Assembly (NCBI RefSeq): GCF_014673495.1
Contig: NZ_CP051006.1
Location: forward strand, 930,001 to 994,000
Direction of reading: 5' to 3'
Source of the DNA: Streptomyces griseofuscus
Lineage (GTDB): Bacteria > Actinomycetota > Actinomycetes > Streptomycetales > Streptomycetaceae
Length of the DNA stretch: 64,000 nt
Both the position numbers and the translations under genes were made by a program. The notes below the pieces were generated by a model, which saw nothing but the letters and a program-made list of their open reading frames with translations, was not told the DNA's origin and did not search any database. Of this stretch, positions 36,410 to 44,552 are shown piece after piece (position 1 is the stretch's first letter; every line of letters starts with the position of its first letter).

Positions 36410-37816
36410 ATGACGCCCGACCGCTCCCCCGGTCTCGCCGAGTCCGCCCGTGCGCTCGCCGCCGGGGAGGTGACCTCCCGGACCCTGGTGGAGCGGACCC
36501 TGGCCCGGATCGAGGCCGGCCGGCCGGTGCTGAACGCCTTCCGTATCGTGTGCGCCGAGGCCGCACTCGCCGAAGCGGACGCCGCCGACCGGGAGTTGGC
36601 GGCGGGCGGGCGGCGCCCGCTGCTCGGGGTGCCGGTCGCCGTGAAGGACGACACGGACGTGGCGGGCGAGCCCACGGCGTTCGGCTGCGCGGGCGACTTC
36701 CCGCCGGCCGCCGAGGACGGGGAGGCGGTACGGCGGCTGCGCGCGGCCGGCGCGGTGATCGTCGGCAAGACGAACACCTGTGAGCTGGGGCAGTGGCCGT
36801 TCACGGAGGGGCGGGCCTTCGGCGACACCCGCAACCCCTGGCACCCCGGGCACACCCCGGGCGGTTCTTCGGGCGGCTCGGCTGCGGCGGTGGCGGCGGG
36901 TCTCGTCCCGGCCGCGCTCGGCTCCGACGGCGCCGGTTCGGTGCGCATACCGGCCGCCTGGACCCGGCTGATCGGCATCAAGCCGCAGCGCGGCCGCATC
37001 TCCACCTGGCCGCGCCCCGACCCCTTCCAGGGGATCACGGTCAACGGCACGCTGGCCCGTACGGTCGCCGACGCGGCCCTGCTGCTGGACGCGGCGAGCG
37101 GCAGCCACGCCCGGGACGTGCACCGGCCGCCCGCGCTGACGGTCGCGGACGCGGTCGGCCGCGATCCCGGCCGGCTGCGCGTCGCGCTGTCCCTGAAGCC
37201 GCCGTTCACCGCCGTACCGGCCCGGCTGCATCCGCAGATCCGCGCCCGGGTCACCGAACTCGCCGGGCAGCTGGCGGCGTTGGGGCATGAGGTGACGGAG
37301 GACGACCCGCCGTACGGACAGATCGGGCTGGCCTTCGTGCCCCGCGCCACCGCCGGGATCGCCGAACTGGTCGCCGAGGCCCCCGACCCCGCGCTGCTCG
37401 ACCCCCGCACCCGGGGCGCGGCCCGGCTGGGCAGGCTGCTCGGCGGGGCCCCGCTGCGGGCGGCCCGGCGCGCGGAGGTGGCGCTGCAAGGGCGGATCGG
37501 CGCCTTCTTCCGGTCGTACGACGTGATCCTCGCCCCGACCACGGCGGCGCCCCCGCCGCGGATCGGCGCGCTGTACGGGCTCGGCGGGGCGGCCACGGAC
37601 CGGGCGATGATCGGCGCGTGTCCGTACGCGTGGCCGTGGAATGTGCTGGGCTGGCCCGGGGTCAATGTGCCCGCCGGGTTCGCCGGGGACGGGCTGCCGG
37701 TGGGGGCGCAGTTGCTCGGACCCGCGGGCAGCGAACCGCTGCTGGTGTCGCTCGCGGCCCAGTTGGAGGCGGAGTTGCGCTGGCACGAGCGGTGGCCGCC
37801 GGATCCGGCCGGGTGA
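36410..37816 (+). CDS. Amidase-signature family hydrolase
   Basis: 468 residues from the ATG at 36410, with GGAGG ten bases upstream; an in-frame GTG at 36380 is an alternative. The Ser-cisSer-Lys triad is recognisable: Lys in LLGVPVAVKDDTDV (near residue 80), cis-Ser in TPGGSSGGSAAAVAAGLVP (near 155), and nucleophilic Ser in GSDGAGSVRIPAAW (near 179). The usual GTDxGGSIR is changed to GSDGAGSVR, a small variation. The family hydrolyses amides including indoleacetamide, short peptides and carbamoyl compounds, and it includes GatA, but no gatB or gatC is adjacent, so a catabolic or detoxification amidase is more likely. A TetR-like operator lies just upstream. Confidence 0.92.
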   Translation: MTPDRSPGLAESARALAAGEVTSRTLVERTLARIEAGRPVLNAFRIVCAEAALAEADAADRELAAGGRRPLLGVPVAVKDDTDVAGEPTAFGCAGDFPPAAEDGEAVRRLRAAGAVIVGKTNTCELGQWPFTEGRAFGDTRNPWHPGHTPGGSSGGSAAAVAAGLVPAALGSDGAGSVRIPAAWTRLIGIKPQRGRISTWPRPDPFQGITVNGTLARTVADAALLLDAASGSHARDVHRPPALTVADAVGRDPGRLRVALSLKPPFTAVPARLHPQIRARVTELAGQLAALGHEVTEDDPPYGQIGLAFVPRATAGIAELVAEAPDPALLDPRTRGAARLGRLLGGAPLRAARRAEVALQGRIGAFFRSYDVILAPTTAAPPPRIGALYGLGGAATDRAMIGACPYAWPWNVLGWPGVNVPAGFAGDGLPVGAQLLGPAGSEPLLVSLAAQLEAELRWHERWPPDPAG

Positions 37817-37820
37817 GGGC

Positions 37821-38150
37821 TCAGACCGTGAGCGGGCCGATGCCCAGGGCGAGCAGGGCGGCGACCTTGAGGAGTTCCAGGGCCACGTACCACAGGTGGC
37901 TGCGGGAGCGGGGCAGGTTCTCGCCCGCGAGGAAGCGGTCGGAGCAGCGGTTCAAGGAGGGGCGGACGGCCGCCAGTTGGGCCAGCGGGAGGACGGCGGC
38001 GGCCGCGGTCGGCCCGATGATCCAGGCGGGGGCGGCGCCCACCGCGACGGCGACGATCCCCACGACCGCGCACACCGCCTCGACCGTGTGCGGCGCCCGG
38101 AACACCAGTCGGCCGATGCCGAGCCCGACGGGGACGGACGTGGCGTTCAT
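37821..38150 (-). CDS. Small integral membrane protein coupled to the HTH regulator
   Basis: 109 residues from the ATG at 38150, overlapping the regulator's stop by ATGA. Hydrophobic helices are at about 26-38 (VCAVVGIVAVAVG), 42-60 (AWIIGPTAAAAVLPLAQLA) and 88-104 (LELLKVAALLALGIGPL), with a charged loop SDRFLAGENLPRSRSHLW between the second and third. The layout recalls small DUF4395-like or DoxX-like membrane proteins, but I cannot place it. Translational coupling to the regulator implies a shared job, perhaps sensing or transport of the ligand the regulator detects. Confidence 0.7.
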   Translation of the reverse strand: MNATSVPVGLGIGRLVFRAPHTVEAVCAVVGIVAVAVGAAPAWIIGPTAAAAVLPLAQLAAVRPSLNRCSDRFLAGENLPRSRSHLWYVALELLKVAALLALGIGPLTV

Positions 38151-38926
38151 CGGCGTGTGCCCTTTCTAGGGTCCCGTGGTGCGGAGCCTGCCGCGCTCAA
38201 GTGGGCGTAGCAGGAGTCGGGTTCGGCGAACGGCTCCAGACGGGTCGCCGTCAGCGGCGCGTCGAGCCGGTCGAGGGCACCCTGGATCAGGCCGAGATGG
38301 AGGGGGCAGACCAACTCGCCGTGCTCCTCGGCCAGTTCGAGGAAGGGGCAGTGGCGGAGACGGATCCGCTCCGGGGTGTCCTCCCCCGCCGCCACCGGGC
38401 CGGGCTCCGACGCCGATTCCCGCTCGCCTCCGGGTGCGGACTCCGGAGCAGCTCCCGACGCGGACTCCGGCGCGGCGCCCGCCGCGGGCTCCGGTTCAAA
38501 GCCCAGGTCGGCGAGGAGCGCGAGAAGTCGGGTGACCGACCGCTGGGCCGTCGGCCGCTCGAACGGCGGCAGCGGGTCGACGAGGAAGCGGCCCCATTCA
38601 CGGCCCGTCCCCATGGCCTGCTCGCGCGCCTCGGCCGGATCGGCGGACGTCCAGCGGCTGAGCAGCATCCGCGCCAGCAGCAGATATCCGCGGGCACCAC
38701 CCCGGTCCATGCCGGGGCGGACGGTGTAGACGGTGCGCGGGCGGCCGGGGCCGGTGGACGCCTCGGCCCGGCGCTCGACCAGACCCTCGGCCACCAGGGC
38801 GTCCAGATGGAAGCGGACGGTGTTGGGGTGCACGCCGAGCCGCTCGGCCGTCTCCGTCACCCCGAGCGGCGCGGGTGCGGCGCGCAGCACGTCCAGCACG
38901 GCACGTCGGCGCGGGCTCTCCGCCAT
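38147..38926 (-). CDS. Winged-helix regulator with C-terminal cysteine motif (SufR/ArsR-like)
   Basis: 259 residues from the ATG at 38926, with GAGGGGGCGG upstream. The N-terminal winged helix reads LDVLRAAPAPLGVTETAE, LGVHPNTVRFHLDALVAEGL, RPRTVYTV, followed by a helical dimerisation region. A low-complexity insert with repeats of AAPESA lies near 155-185. The C-terminal part holds CPFLELAEEHGELVCPLHLG and a further Cys in DSCYAHL: four potential ligands (three Cys plus His) in a pattern like SufR-type iron-sulfur regulators and related 4-vinyl-reductase-domain proteins. A metal or Fe-S sensing role is inference. Divergent from a cupin gene, with an AT-rich inverted repeat between them. Confidence 0.8.
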   Translation of the reverse strand: MAESPRRRAVLDVLRAAPAPLGVTETAERLGVHPNTVRFHLDALVAEGLVERRAEASTGPGRPRTVYTVRPGMDRGGARGYLLLARMLLSRWTSADPAEAREQAMGTGREWGRFLVDPLPPFERPTAQRSVTRLLALLADLGFEPEPAAGAAPESASGAAPESAPGGERESASEPGPVAAGEDTPERIRLRHCPFLELAEEHGELVCPLHLGLIQGALDRLDAPLTATRLEPFAEPDSCYAHLSAAGSAPRDPRKGTRR

Positions 38927-38957
38927 GTTCCGCCCCCTCTCACCTGCGTGTATTTTT

Positions 38958-38983
38958 TACAAATTCTACGTGTGGAAATTGTA
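38958..38983. promoter_or_regulatory. AT-rich inverted repeat between the cysteine-motif regulator and the cupin gene
   Basis: TACAAATTC (38958-38966) and GAAATTGTA (38975-38983) form 9-base arms with one mismatch around an 8-base spacer. The segment tattttttacaaatt is exceptionally AT-rich here, so it probably includes the divergent promoters as well. The likely binder is the adjacent winged-helix regulator. Confidence 0.7.
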
Positions 38984-39020
38984 CGCTGGTCCCGGAGACC
39001 GAGGAGGGCAAGGGGTACGG

Positions 39021-39044
39021 ATGACGAGCGAGGGGTGCAGATGA
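39021..39044 (+). CDS. Seven-codon leader ORF (MTSEGCR) coupled to the cupin start
   Basis: ATG at 39021 with a strong ribosome site (GAGGAGGG about 12 bases upstream) opens a seven-codon frame whose TGA overlaps the cupin ATG as ATGA (39041-39044). The encoded peptide resembles the cupin N-terminus (MTSEAER), as if from a short duplication. The cupin itself lacks a clear ribosome site of its own, so its translation may depend on reinitiation from this leader. Confidence 0.45.
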   Translation: MTSEGCR

Positions 39045-39442
39045 CGTCAGAGGCCGAGCGGGCGGAACCGCTTCCGGAGCTCCTGTGCGACGCCCGGGCA
39101 CTCGCCGAGGAGTCGCCGGTGCCATCCGGTGTGCTGTGGAAACTCGCCGAGAGCGGGCGCCAGTTGGATGCCAACGTGGTACGGATCGCGCCGGGCGGGC
39201 GGATCGCGGCGCACGCGGAGGGGCGACTGGATGTACTGCTGCTGGTCGTCGCCGGGGACGGGGTACTCGGCGCGGGCCCCTCGGACGCGCCCCGGCCGGT
39301 CGCCGAGGGCACCCTGGTGTGGCTGCCGCGCGGGTCCACCCGCAGCATCAGCGCCGGGGAACGGGGCCTGACCTATCTCACCGTGCACAACCGCCGCCCC
39401 GGTATGGGCATCACCGCCCGGCCCGCCGACGGCCCGTCCTGA
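39041..39442 (+). CDS. Small cupin-domain protein
   Basis: 133 residues from the ATG at 39041. It is a single cupin barrel: GGRIAAHAEGRLDVLLLVVAGDG corresponds to the first cupin motif, and VAEGTLVWLPRGSTRSISAGE is the second. The usual G(x)5HxH(x)3-4E(x)6G metal ligands are only partly kept (one His and a Glu shifted), so metal binding is uncertain and a ligand-binding or accessory role is possible. It is transcribed divergently from the cysteine-motif regulator across the AT-rich operator, and its start overlaps a seven-codon leader. Redox or metal-stress linkage is therefore plausible but unproven. Confidence 0.75.
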   Translation: MTSEAERAEPLPELLCDARALAEESPVPSGVLWKLAESGRQLDANVVRIAPGGRIAAHAEGRLDVLLLVVAGDGVLGAGPSDAPRPVAEGTLVWLPRGSTRSISAGERGLTYLTVHNRRPGMGITARPADGPS

Positions 39443-39529
39443 CCCATATCCGGACCGATCCGGACAGGGCTCAACCGGGATACGGCAGGCGCCCGTTGCC
39501 CCTGCGGGAGGTGCCACTAGGGTGCCCAC

Positions 39530-39982
39530 GTGAGCACGTTTACCGACACCGATGAGAACGTCCCCGGCCGCCACGGCCCGCACGCGACCACCGAGGCCGA
39601 CCCCCGCGAGGTCGGCCGGGTGCGCACCGAGTACTCCCCGGCCCACGACGGCGACCCGGACCCCGGCGAGATCGTGTGGACCTGGGTGCCGTTCGAGGAG
39701 AACGACGGCCGGGGCAAGGACCGCCCGGTGCTGGTCGTCGCCCGCGAGGCGGCGGGCACCTTCCTGGCGGTGCAGCTCTCCAGCAAGCGGCACGACGGCG
39801 ACCGGGAGTGGGTGGCCATCGGCAGCGGCCCCTGGGACCGCTCGGGCCGGGACTCCTGGGTGGACGTGGACCGGGTGCTGCGCCTCTACGAGGACGGCAT
39901 GCGCCGCGAGGCCTGCGCCCTGGACCGGATGCGGTTCAACCTGGTCCGGCAGCGGCTGCACGAGCGGTACGGCTGGACCTGA
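39530..39982 (+). CDS. PemK/MazF-like protein without an adjacent antitoxin
   Basis: 150 residues from the GTG at 39530. After a 45-residue hydrophilic N-terminal segment, a MazF-like beta fold is suggested by PGEIVWTWVPFEENDGRGKDRPVLVVA (residues 44-70, compare the GEIVWxxxP start of MazF with its conserved Arg-Pro-Val-Leu), then FLAVQLSSKRHD and the closing DSWVDVDRVLRLYE. Actinomycete proteins of this type are routinely annotated as PemK/MazF toxins, but this one lacks a partner antitoxin gene on either side and has a long N-terminal extension. RNase activity is therefore doubtful. It converges on the ADP-ribose glycohydrolase gene with 24 bases between them. Confidence 0.7.
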   Translation: MSTFTDTDENVPGRHGPHATTEADPREVGRVRTEYSPAHDGDPDPGEIVWTWVPFEENDGRGKDRPVLVVAREAAGTFLAVQLSSKRHDGDREWVAIGSGPWDRSGRDSWVDVDRVLRLYEDGMRREACALDRMRFNLVRQRLHERYGWT

Positions 39983-40006
39983 CGGCCGACGCCGACCCCG
40001 GTCTCT

Positions 40007-40783
40007 CTAGACCCCGGCCGACGTGAACACCCGTACGAACGCCTGCCGTACCGTCGCCCGCGGAGTCCGGTCCAGGACTCCGAACACCACCCGCTCGAAC
40101 GACCGCTCGAACCGGCCCCCGGTACCGAGCAGCTCCCGGAAGGCGCCCGCGACCTGCTCCGGGTCGTTCTGGAAGACGCCGCAGCCCCAGGCGCCCAGTA
40201 CTAGCCGTCGGTACCCATGGGCCGCGGCGGTCTCCAGGACCCGCTCGGCGCGGGTCGCGAGGGCGGCCGGGATCTCGGCGGCGCGTTCGGGAGCCGTACG
40301 CCGCAGGACGCCCGCGTTCGGGGCGGCGGCGGTCAGGAAGCCCGCGTGGTAGGGCTCGGCGAGGAGCCGCCCGCGGTCGTCGCGGAAGACGGGGACGCCG
40401 GGGGTGTGGATCACCCGGTCGGAGTAGAGCGGGTCCCGGTCGGCGCGGTGATGGTCGTAGAACTCCCGGGCCTCCAGCAGACACGTGTACAGCGCGGAGG
40501 CGCGGCACAGGGCCTCTTCCTGGGCCTGGGCGCCGTTCAGATAGCCGCCGCCGGGATTTCTCGCCGAGGCGAAGTTCAGGACGGCGACCGGGGCGTCGGC
40601 CAGCCGCCGGGCCGCCTCGGTGCTGCTCTCGCCGGTCACCTCGACGACCGTGTCCAGGCCGGGTGCCGACGGCACCGGGACCGGCCCGGGGCCGTACATC
40701 CGGGTGCCGGTCCGGGCGGCCGCCGTCGCGTCCGCGAGGGACACCTCCCGGCCGTCCGGGAGCCGGTAGCGGCCCGCGGCCAC
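40007..40783 (-). CDS. Bacterial-type poly(ADP-ribose) glycohydrolase (TIGR02452/DUF2263), N-terminus disrupted by an apparent frameshift
   Basis: 258 residues from a GTG at 40783. The macrodomain-type core is intact. NFASARNPGGGYLNGAQA runs directly into QEE, giving the GGG-x7-QEE catalytic signature of bacterial PARG with the two glutamates in place. DRVIHTPGVPVFRD, AAPNAG and RRLVLGAWGCGVFQND follow as expected. These enzymes cleave ribose-ribose bonds of poly(ADP-ribose). The conserved N-terminal stretch before the GTG (RGIAAETEQIVAAGRY) is in frame with this protein, but the natural ATG at 40827-40829 (MSARL...) is one base out of frame: an extra C near 40814 breaks the join. Either initiation has shifted to the GTG or the assembly has a one-base error. 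Confidence 0.88.
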   Translation of the reverse strand: MAAGRYRLPDGREVSLADATAAARTGTRMYGPGPVPVPSAPGLDTVVEVTGESSTEAARRLADAPVAVLNFASARNPGGGYLNGAQAQEEALCRASALYTCLLEAREFYDHHRADRDPLYSDRVIHTPGVPVFRDDRGRLLAEPYHAGFLTAAAPNAGVLRRTAPERAAEIPAALATRAERVLETAAAHGYRRLVLGAWGCGVFQNDPEQVAGAFRELLGTGGRFERSFERVVFGVLDRTPRATVRQAFVRVFTSAGV

Positions 40784-41104
40784 GATCTGTTCCGTCTCCG
40801 CGGCGATCCCGCGGCAGGCGTGCGCTCATGGCGCCACCCCCGTGGACGCCATGACCGCGGCCCGCGCGGTCTCCCCCGTTGTGCTCATGCGGTCATCCTG
40901 GGTGATGCTGGTGGAGCGGTGCAACGGAGTTTCCCGGCCCCGGAGTCCGCCGCGAACGCGCACGGTCACGAAGATGACCGTTCCGGAACGCCCGGAAGGG
41001 CGCTCTTGTGCGATCCGGCACGAGGGTCTTGGCTGGGACGAGTGCCGGTCCGGCCGACCGAACGCCGGACCGCAGACATGGTGGAATCTCAGGAGGATCC
41101 CGAC

Positions 41105-42439
41105 ATGTCCGATGTGATGGACGAGGGTGGCGACTGTACGGGGCACCGTGCGACCGTCACCGAGGCCGAGGTGGACGCCCTGGTCCAGGGCATCTGCTTC
41201 AAGACCGGGCCGCCCCGGACCCTCGGTGTGGAGCTGGAGTGGCTCATCCATGACCGGGACCTGCCGCAGCGTCCCGTGACACCCGAACGACTGCGCGCGG
41301 CCTACGCGGCCGTGCGTGCCGTACCCCTCGGTTCGGCGCTCACCGTCGAACCCGGCGGCCAGCTGGAGCTCAGCTCGCCGCCCGCCGCCTCCCTGATGGA
41401 GTGCGTCGGCACCGTCTCCGCCGACCTCGCGGCCGTCCGCGCCGTCCTCGACGAGCAGGGGCTCGTCCTCGTCGGTCTCGGGCACGATCCCTTCCGCGTC
41501 CCGGAGCGGTTCCTGCGCGAGCCGCGCTACGACGCGATGGAGACCTGCCTGGACCGCACCGGACCGGCCGGGCGGCACATGATGCGTGCCTCCGCCTCCG
41601 TGCAGGTCTGCGTGGACGCGGGCCACGAGGAGCCGGGCCCGCTGGGGCACGGGCGGCGCTGGTGGCTGGCGCATCAGCTGGGCGCGGTCCTGGTGGCCGC
41701 GTTCGCCAACTCCCCGCTGATCGACCGGCTGCCCACCGGCTGGCTGTCCAGCCGGCAGCTGATGTGGGCAAAGATCGGCGCGGCCCGGGCGGGCGCGCCC
41801 CCGCCGCGCGAGGAGCCGCGGTCCGCGTGGGCCCGGCATGTACTGGACTCCCCGGTGATGTGCGTACGCCGAGACGGCGGGCCCTGGGAGGTCCCCGAGG
41901 GGCTGACCTTCCGGGAGTGGACACGGGGGCAGGGGTCCCGGCCGCCCACCCGGGCGGACCTCGACTACCACCTGACCACCCTGTTCCCGCCGGTCAGACC
42001 GCGTGGCCATCTGGAGCTGCGGATGATCGACGCGCAGCCGGGCGAGGACGGCTGGATCGTGCCGCTCGCGGTGACGGCGGCGCTCTTCGACGATCCGCAG
42101 GCCGCCGAGACCGCCTACCGCTGTGTGAAGCCCCTGGCCGAGCGGGCCCTGAACCTGCCGGCCCCGCACAATCCGCTGTGGAGCGACGCGGCCCGGCTCG
42201 GGCTCGCCGACCCGGAGCTGCGGGAGGTGGCCGCCGCCTGTTTCGCGGCGGCGCTCGACGCGCTGCCCCGGCTCGGTGCCGGCACCGAGGTGACGGGCGC
42301 CGTCGCGGGGTACCTGGAACGCTATGTCGCCCGGGGCCGCTGCCCGGCCGACGATCTGCTGGACGCGCTGCCCGGCACCCCTACCGCCCCGGCCGGGAGC
42401 GGCCCCGCCGCCCAGGGCAGGAAGGACGTTCCCTCATGA
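41105..42439 (+). CDS. egtA: Glutamate-cysteine ligase EgtA (ergothioneine pathway)
   Basis: 444 residues from the ATG at 41105, with CAGGAGG seven bases upstream; an in-frame ATG at 41078 lacks a ribosome site. It belongs to the plant/actinobacterial GCS2 family: LGVELEWLIHDRD (Glu and Trp of the ATP/glutamate site), VEPGGQLELSSPP (near residue 83), MMRASASVQVCVDAG (near 160) and HLELRMIDAQPGEDGW (near 300). It makes gamma-glutamylcysteine, the sulfur donor for EgtB. First gene of egtABCD; its stop overlaps the egtB start as ATGA. The 275-base stretch upstream to 40830 shows no gene and no clear operator. Confidence 0.97.
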   Translation: MSDVMDEGGDCTGHRATVTEAEVDALVQGICFKTGPPRTLGVELEWLIHDRDLPQRPVTPERLRAAYAAVRAVPLGSALTVEPGGQLELSSPPAASLMECVGTVSADLAAVRAVLDEQGLVLVGLGHDPFRVPERFLREPRYDAMETCLDRTGPAGRHMMRASASVQVCVDAGHEEPGPLGHGRRWWLAHQLGAVLVAAFANSPLIDRLPTGWLSSRQLMWAKIGAARAGAPPPREEPRSAWARHVLDSPVMCVRRDGGPWEVPEGLTFREWTRGQGSRPPTRADLDYHLTTLFPPVRPRGHLELRMIDAQPGEDGWIVPLAVTAALFDDPQAAETAYRCVKPLAERALNLPAPHNPLWSDAARLGLADPELREVAAACFAAALDALPRLGAGTEVTGAVAGYLERYVARGRCPADDLLDALPGTPTAPAGSGPAAQGRKDVPS

Positions 42440-43773
42440 CCGCCGCCAAGGCCGAGGCCACGACCGCGGAGCCGGACATCGAGGCGCTGCGCGAGCGTGC
42501 GCTGACCTCGCTCACCACCGCCCGGGACCGCACCACCTTGCTGACCACATGTGTGGACGAGCCCGATCTCACCGCGCAGCACTCGCCGTTGATGTCCCCG
42601 CTGGTGTGGGACCTCGCGCACATCGGCAACCAGGAGGAGCTGTGGCTGCTGCGGGCGGTCGGCGGGCGGGAGGCGATGCGCCCCGAGATCGACGGCCTGT
42701 ACGACGCCTTCGAGCATCCGCGCGCGGAACGGCCCTCGCTGCCGCTGCTGCCGCCCGCGGAGGCCCGGCACTACGCGGCCGAGGTGCGCGGACGGGTCAT
42801 GGACGTGCTGGAGTCCGCCGATCTGCGGGGCACCCGGCTGACCGAGGCCGGGTTCGCCTTCGGGATGATCGCCCAGCACGAACAGCAGCACGACGAGACG
42901 ATGCTGATCACCCATCAGCTGCGCAAGGGGCCCGCGGTGCTGACCGCGCCGGACCCGGAGCCGGGGCCGCCGTTCACGGGTCCGGCCGAAGTCCTCGTCC
43001 CCGGCGGCCCGTTCACCATGGGCACCTCCAATGAGCCCTGGGCGCTGGACAACGAACGCCCGGCGCATCCGAGGGAGGTGGCGCCGTTCTGGATCGACAC
43101 CACCCCGGTGACGAACGCGGCGTACCAGGCGTTCATCGAGGACGGCGGCTACGACACCGAGCGCTGGTGGACGCCGGAGGGCTGGGCGCACATCCGGCGG
43201 GGCGGCATCGACGCGCCGCTGTTCTGGCGCCGGGAGGGCGAGCGCTGGCTGCGCCGCCGCTTCGGCACCACCGAGGTGGTGCCGCCCGATGAGCCGGTGC
43301 TGCATGTGTGCTGGTACGAGGCCGACGCCTACGCCCGCTGGGCCGGGCGCCGGCTGCCCACCGAGGCGGAGTGGGAGAAGGCCGCCCGGCACGACCCGGC
43401 CACCGGCCGCTCCCGGCGCTACCCCTGGGGCGACGCCGACCCGGGCCCGGAGCACGCCAACCTCGGCCAGCGGCACCTGGGTCCCGCCCCGGCCGGCAGC
43501 TACCCGGGGGGGGAATCCCCGCTCGGGGTACGACAGTTGATCGGCGACGTGTGGGAGTGGACGGCGAGCGACTTCCTGCCGTACCCGGGGTTCCAGGCGT
43601 TCCCTTACAAGGAGTACTCGGAGGTGTTCTTCGGCGCCGAGCACAAGGTGCTGCGCGGCGGTTCGTTCGCCGTGGACCCGGTGGCCTGCCGGGGCACCTT
43701 CCGCAACTGGGACTATCCGATCCGGCGGCAGATCTTCTCCGGCTTCCGCACCGCCCGTTCGGAGGCCGTCTGA
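42436..43773 (+). CDS. egtB: Hercynine oxygenase / sulfoxide synthase EgtB
   Basis: 445 residues. The N-terminal DinB-like four-helix part supplies the iron facial triad: His in VWDLAHIGNQEEL (near residue 61) and the H-x3-H in HEQQHDETM (near 152). The C-terminal FGE-sulfatase domain shows VPGGPFTMGTSNEPWALDNE, DTTPVTNAAYQAF, RLPTEAEWEKAAR, DVWEWTASDF and VLRGGSFA. EgtB joins hercynine and gamma-glutamylcysteine with oxygen to form a sulfoxide. It overlaps egtA by four bases and egtC by one (TGATG), so the pathway proteins are made from one coupled message. Confidence 0.97.
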   Translation: MTAAKAEATTAEPDIEALRERALTSLTTARDRTTLLTTCVDEPDLTAQHSPLMSPLVWDLAHIGNQEELWLLRAVGGREAMRPEIDGLYDAFEHPRAERPSLPLLPPAEARHYAAEVRGRVMDVLESADLRGTRLTEAGFAFGMIAQHEQQHDETMLITHQLRKGPAVLTAPDPEPGPPFTGPAEVLVPGGPFTMGTSNEPWALDNERPAHPREVAPFWIDTTPVTNAAYQAFIEDGGYDTERWWTPEGWAHIRRGGIDAPLFWRREGERWLRRRFGTTEVVPPDEPVLHVCWYEADAYARWAGRRLPTEAEWEKAARHDPATGRSRRYPWGDADPGPEHANLGQRHLGPAPAGSYPGGESPLGVRQLIGDVWEWTASDFLPYPGFQAFPYKEYSEVFFGAEHKVLRGGSFAVDPVACRGTFRNWDYPIRRQIFSGFRTARSEAV

Positions 43774-44552
43774 TGTGCCGTCACCTCGCCTATGTGGGAA
43801 CCGAGTCGCCGCTGGGGCGGCTGCTGACCGAGCCCCCGTACAGCCTGTTCCGGCAGTCGTGGGCGCCGCGGCGGCAGCGGTACGGGACGGTCAACGCCGA
43901 TGGCTTTGGCGTGGGTTGGTACGCCGAGGGCGATCCCGAGCCGGCCCGCTACCGGCGGGCCGGGCCGATCTGGGCGGACCTGTCCTTCACCGATCTGGCC
44001 CGGGTGGTGCGCTCCGGCGCGGTACTGGCCGCCGTACGGGACGCCACCCTCGCGGGGGCGGACGCGGAGGCCGCGGCGGCGCCGTTCGCCGCGGGGCGCT
44101 GGCTGTTCAGCCACAACGGGGCGGTCGCGGGCTGGCCCGACGCGGTGGCACCGCTGGTGCCCACGCTTCCCCCGGTCGACCTGCTGTCGCTGTCCGCACG
44201 CACCGACTCGGCGTTCGTCTGGGCCCTGGTGCTGCACCGGCTGCGCACCGGGGCGGACCCGGAGCGGGCCCTGGCGGAGACGGTGCGCGAGGTCGCGCAG
44301 GCCGCCCCCGCCTCCCGGCTGAACCTGCTGCTGACGGACGGCACCACCATCGCCGCCACCGCCTGGGGCGACAGCCTCTGGTACCGCACGGAGCCCGGTC
44401 ACGGCACGGTCGTCGCCTCCGAGCCCTATGACGACGACCCGCTGTGGCGGGAGGTCCCCGACCGCACCGTGCTCACCGCGGACAGCACCGGTGTGCTGCT
44501 CGCCCCGGCGGCGCGCCCGGCCGCCGTACCACCTAAGGAGCCCTGCACGTGA
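43773..44552 (+). CDS. egtC: Gamma-glutamyl hercynylcysteine sulfoxide hydrolase EgtC
   Basis: 259 residues. It is a class II glutamine-amidotransferase fold: Met is followed directly by Cys2, the N-terminal nucleophile exposed after Met removal (MCRHLAYVG). Typical loops follow: NADGFGVGWY, ADLSFTDLARVVRS and RWLFSHNGAVAGW. LSARTDSAFVWALV is a further family segment. EgtC removes the gamma-glutamyl group from the EgtB product. The ATG overlaps the egtB stop by one base, and its own stop overlaps the egtD GTG by four bases. Confidence 0.96.
   Translation: MCRHLAYVGTESPLGRLLTEPPYSLFRQSWAPRRQRYGTVNADGFGVGWYAEGDPEPARYRRAGPIWADLSFTDLARVVRSGAVLAAVRDATLAGADAEAAAAPFAAGRWLFSHNGAVAGWPDAVAPLVPTLPPVDLLSLSARTDSAFVWALVLHRLRTGADPERALAETVREVAQAAPASRLNLLLTDGTTIAATAWGDSLWYRTEPGHGTVVASEPYDDDPLWREVPDRTVLTADSTGVLLAPAARPAAVPPKEPCT

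Noticed and set aside
39982..40020. Small palindrome ggtctctctagacc as a terminator between convergent genes
   Set aside because: The stem is only five base pairs and there is no T-run; not supported well enough to list.
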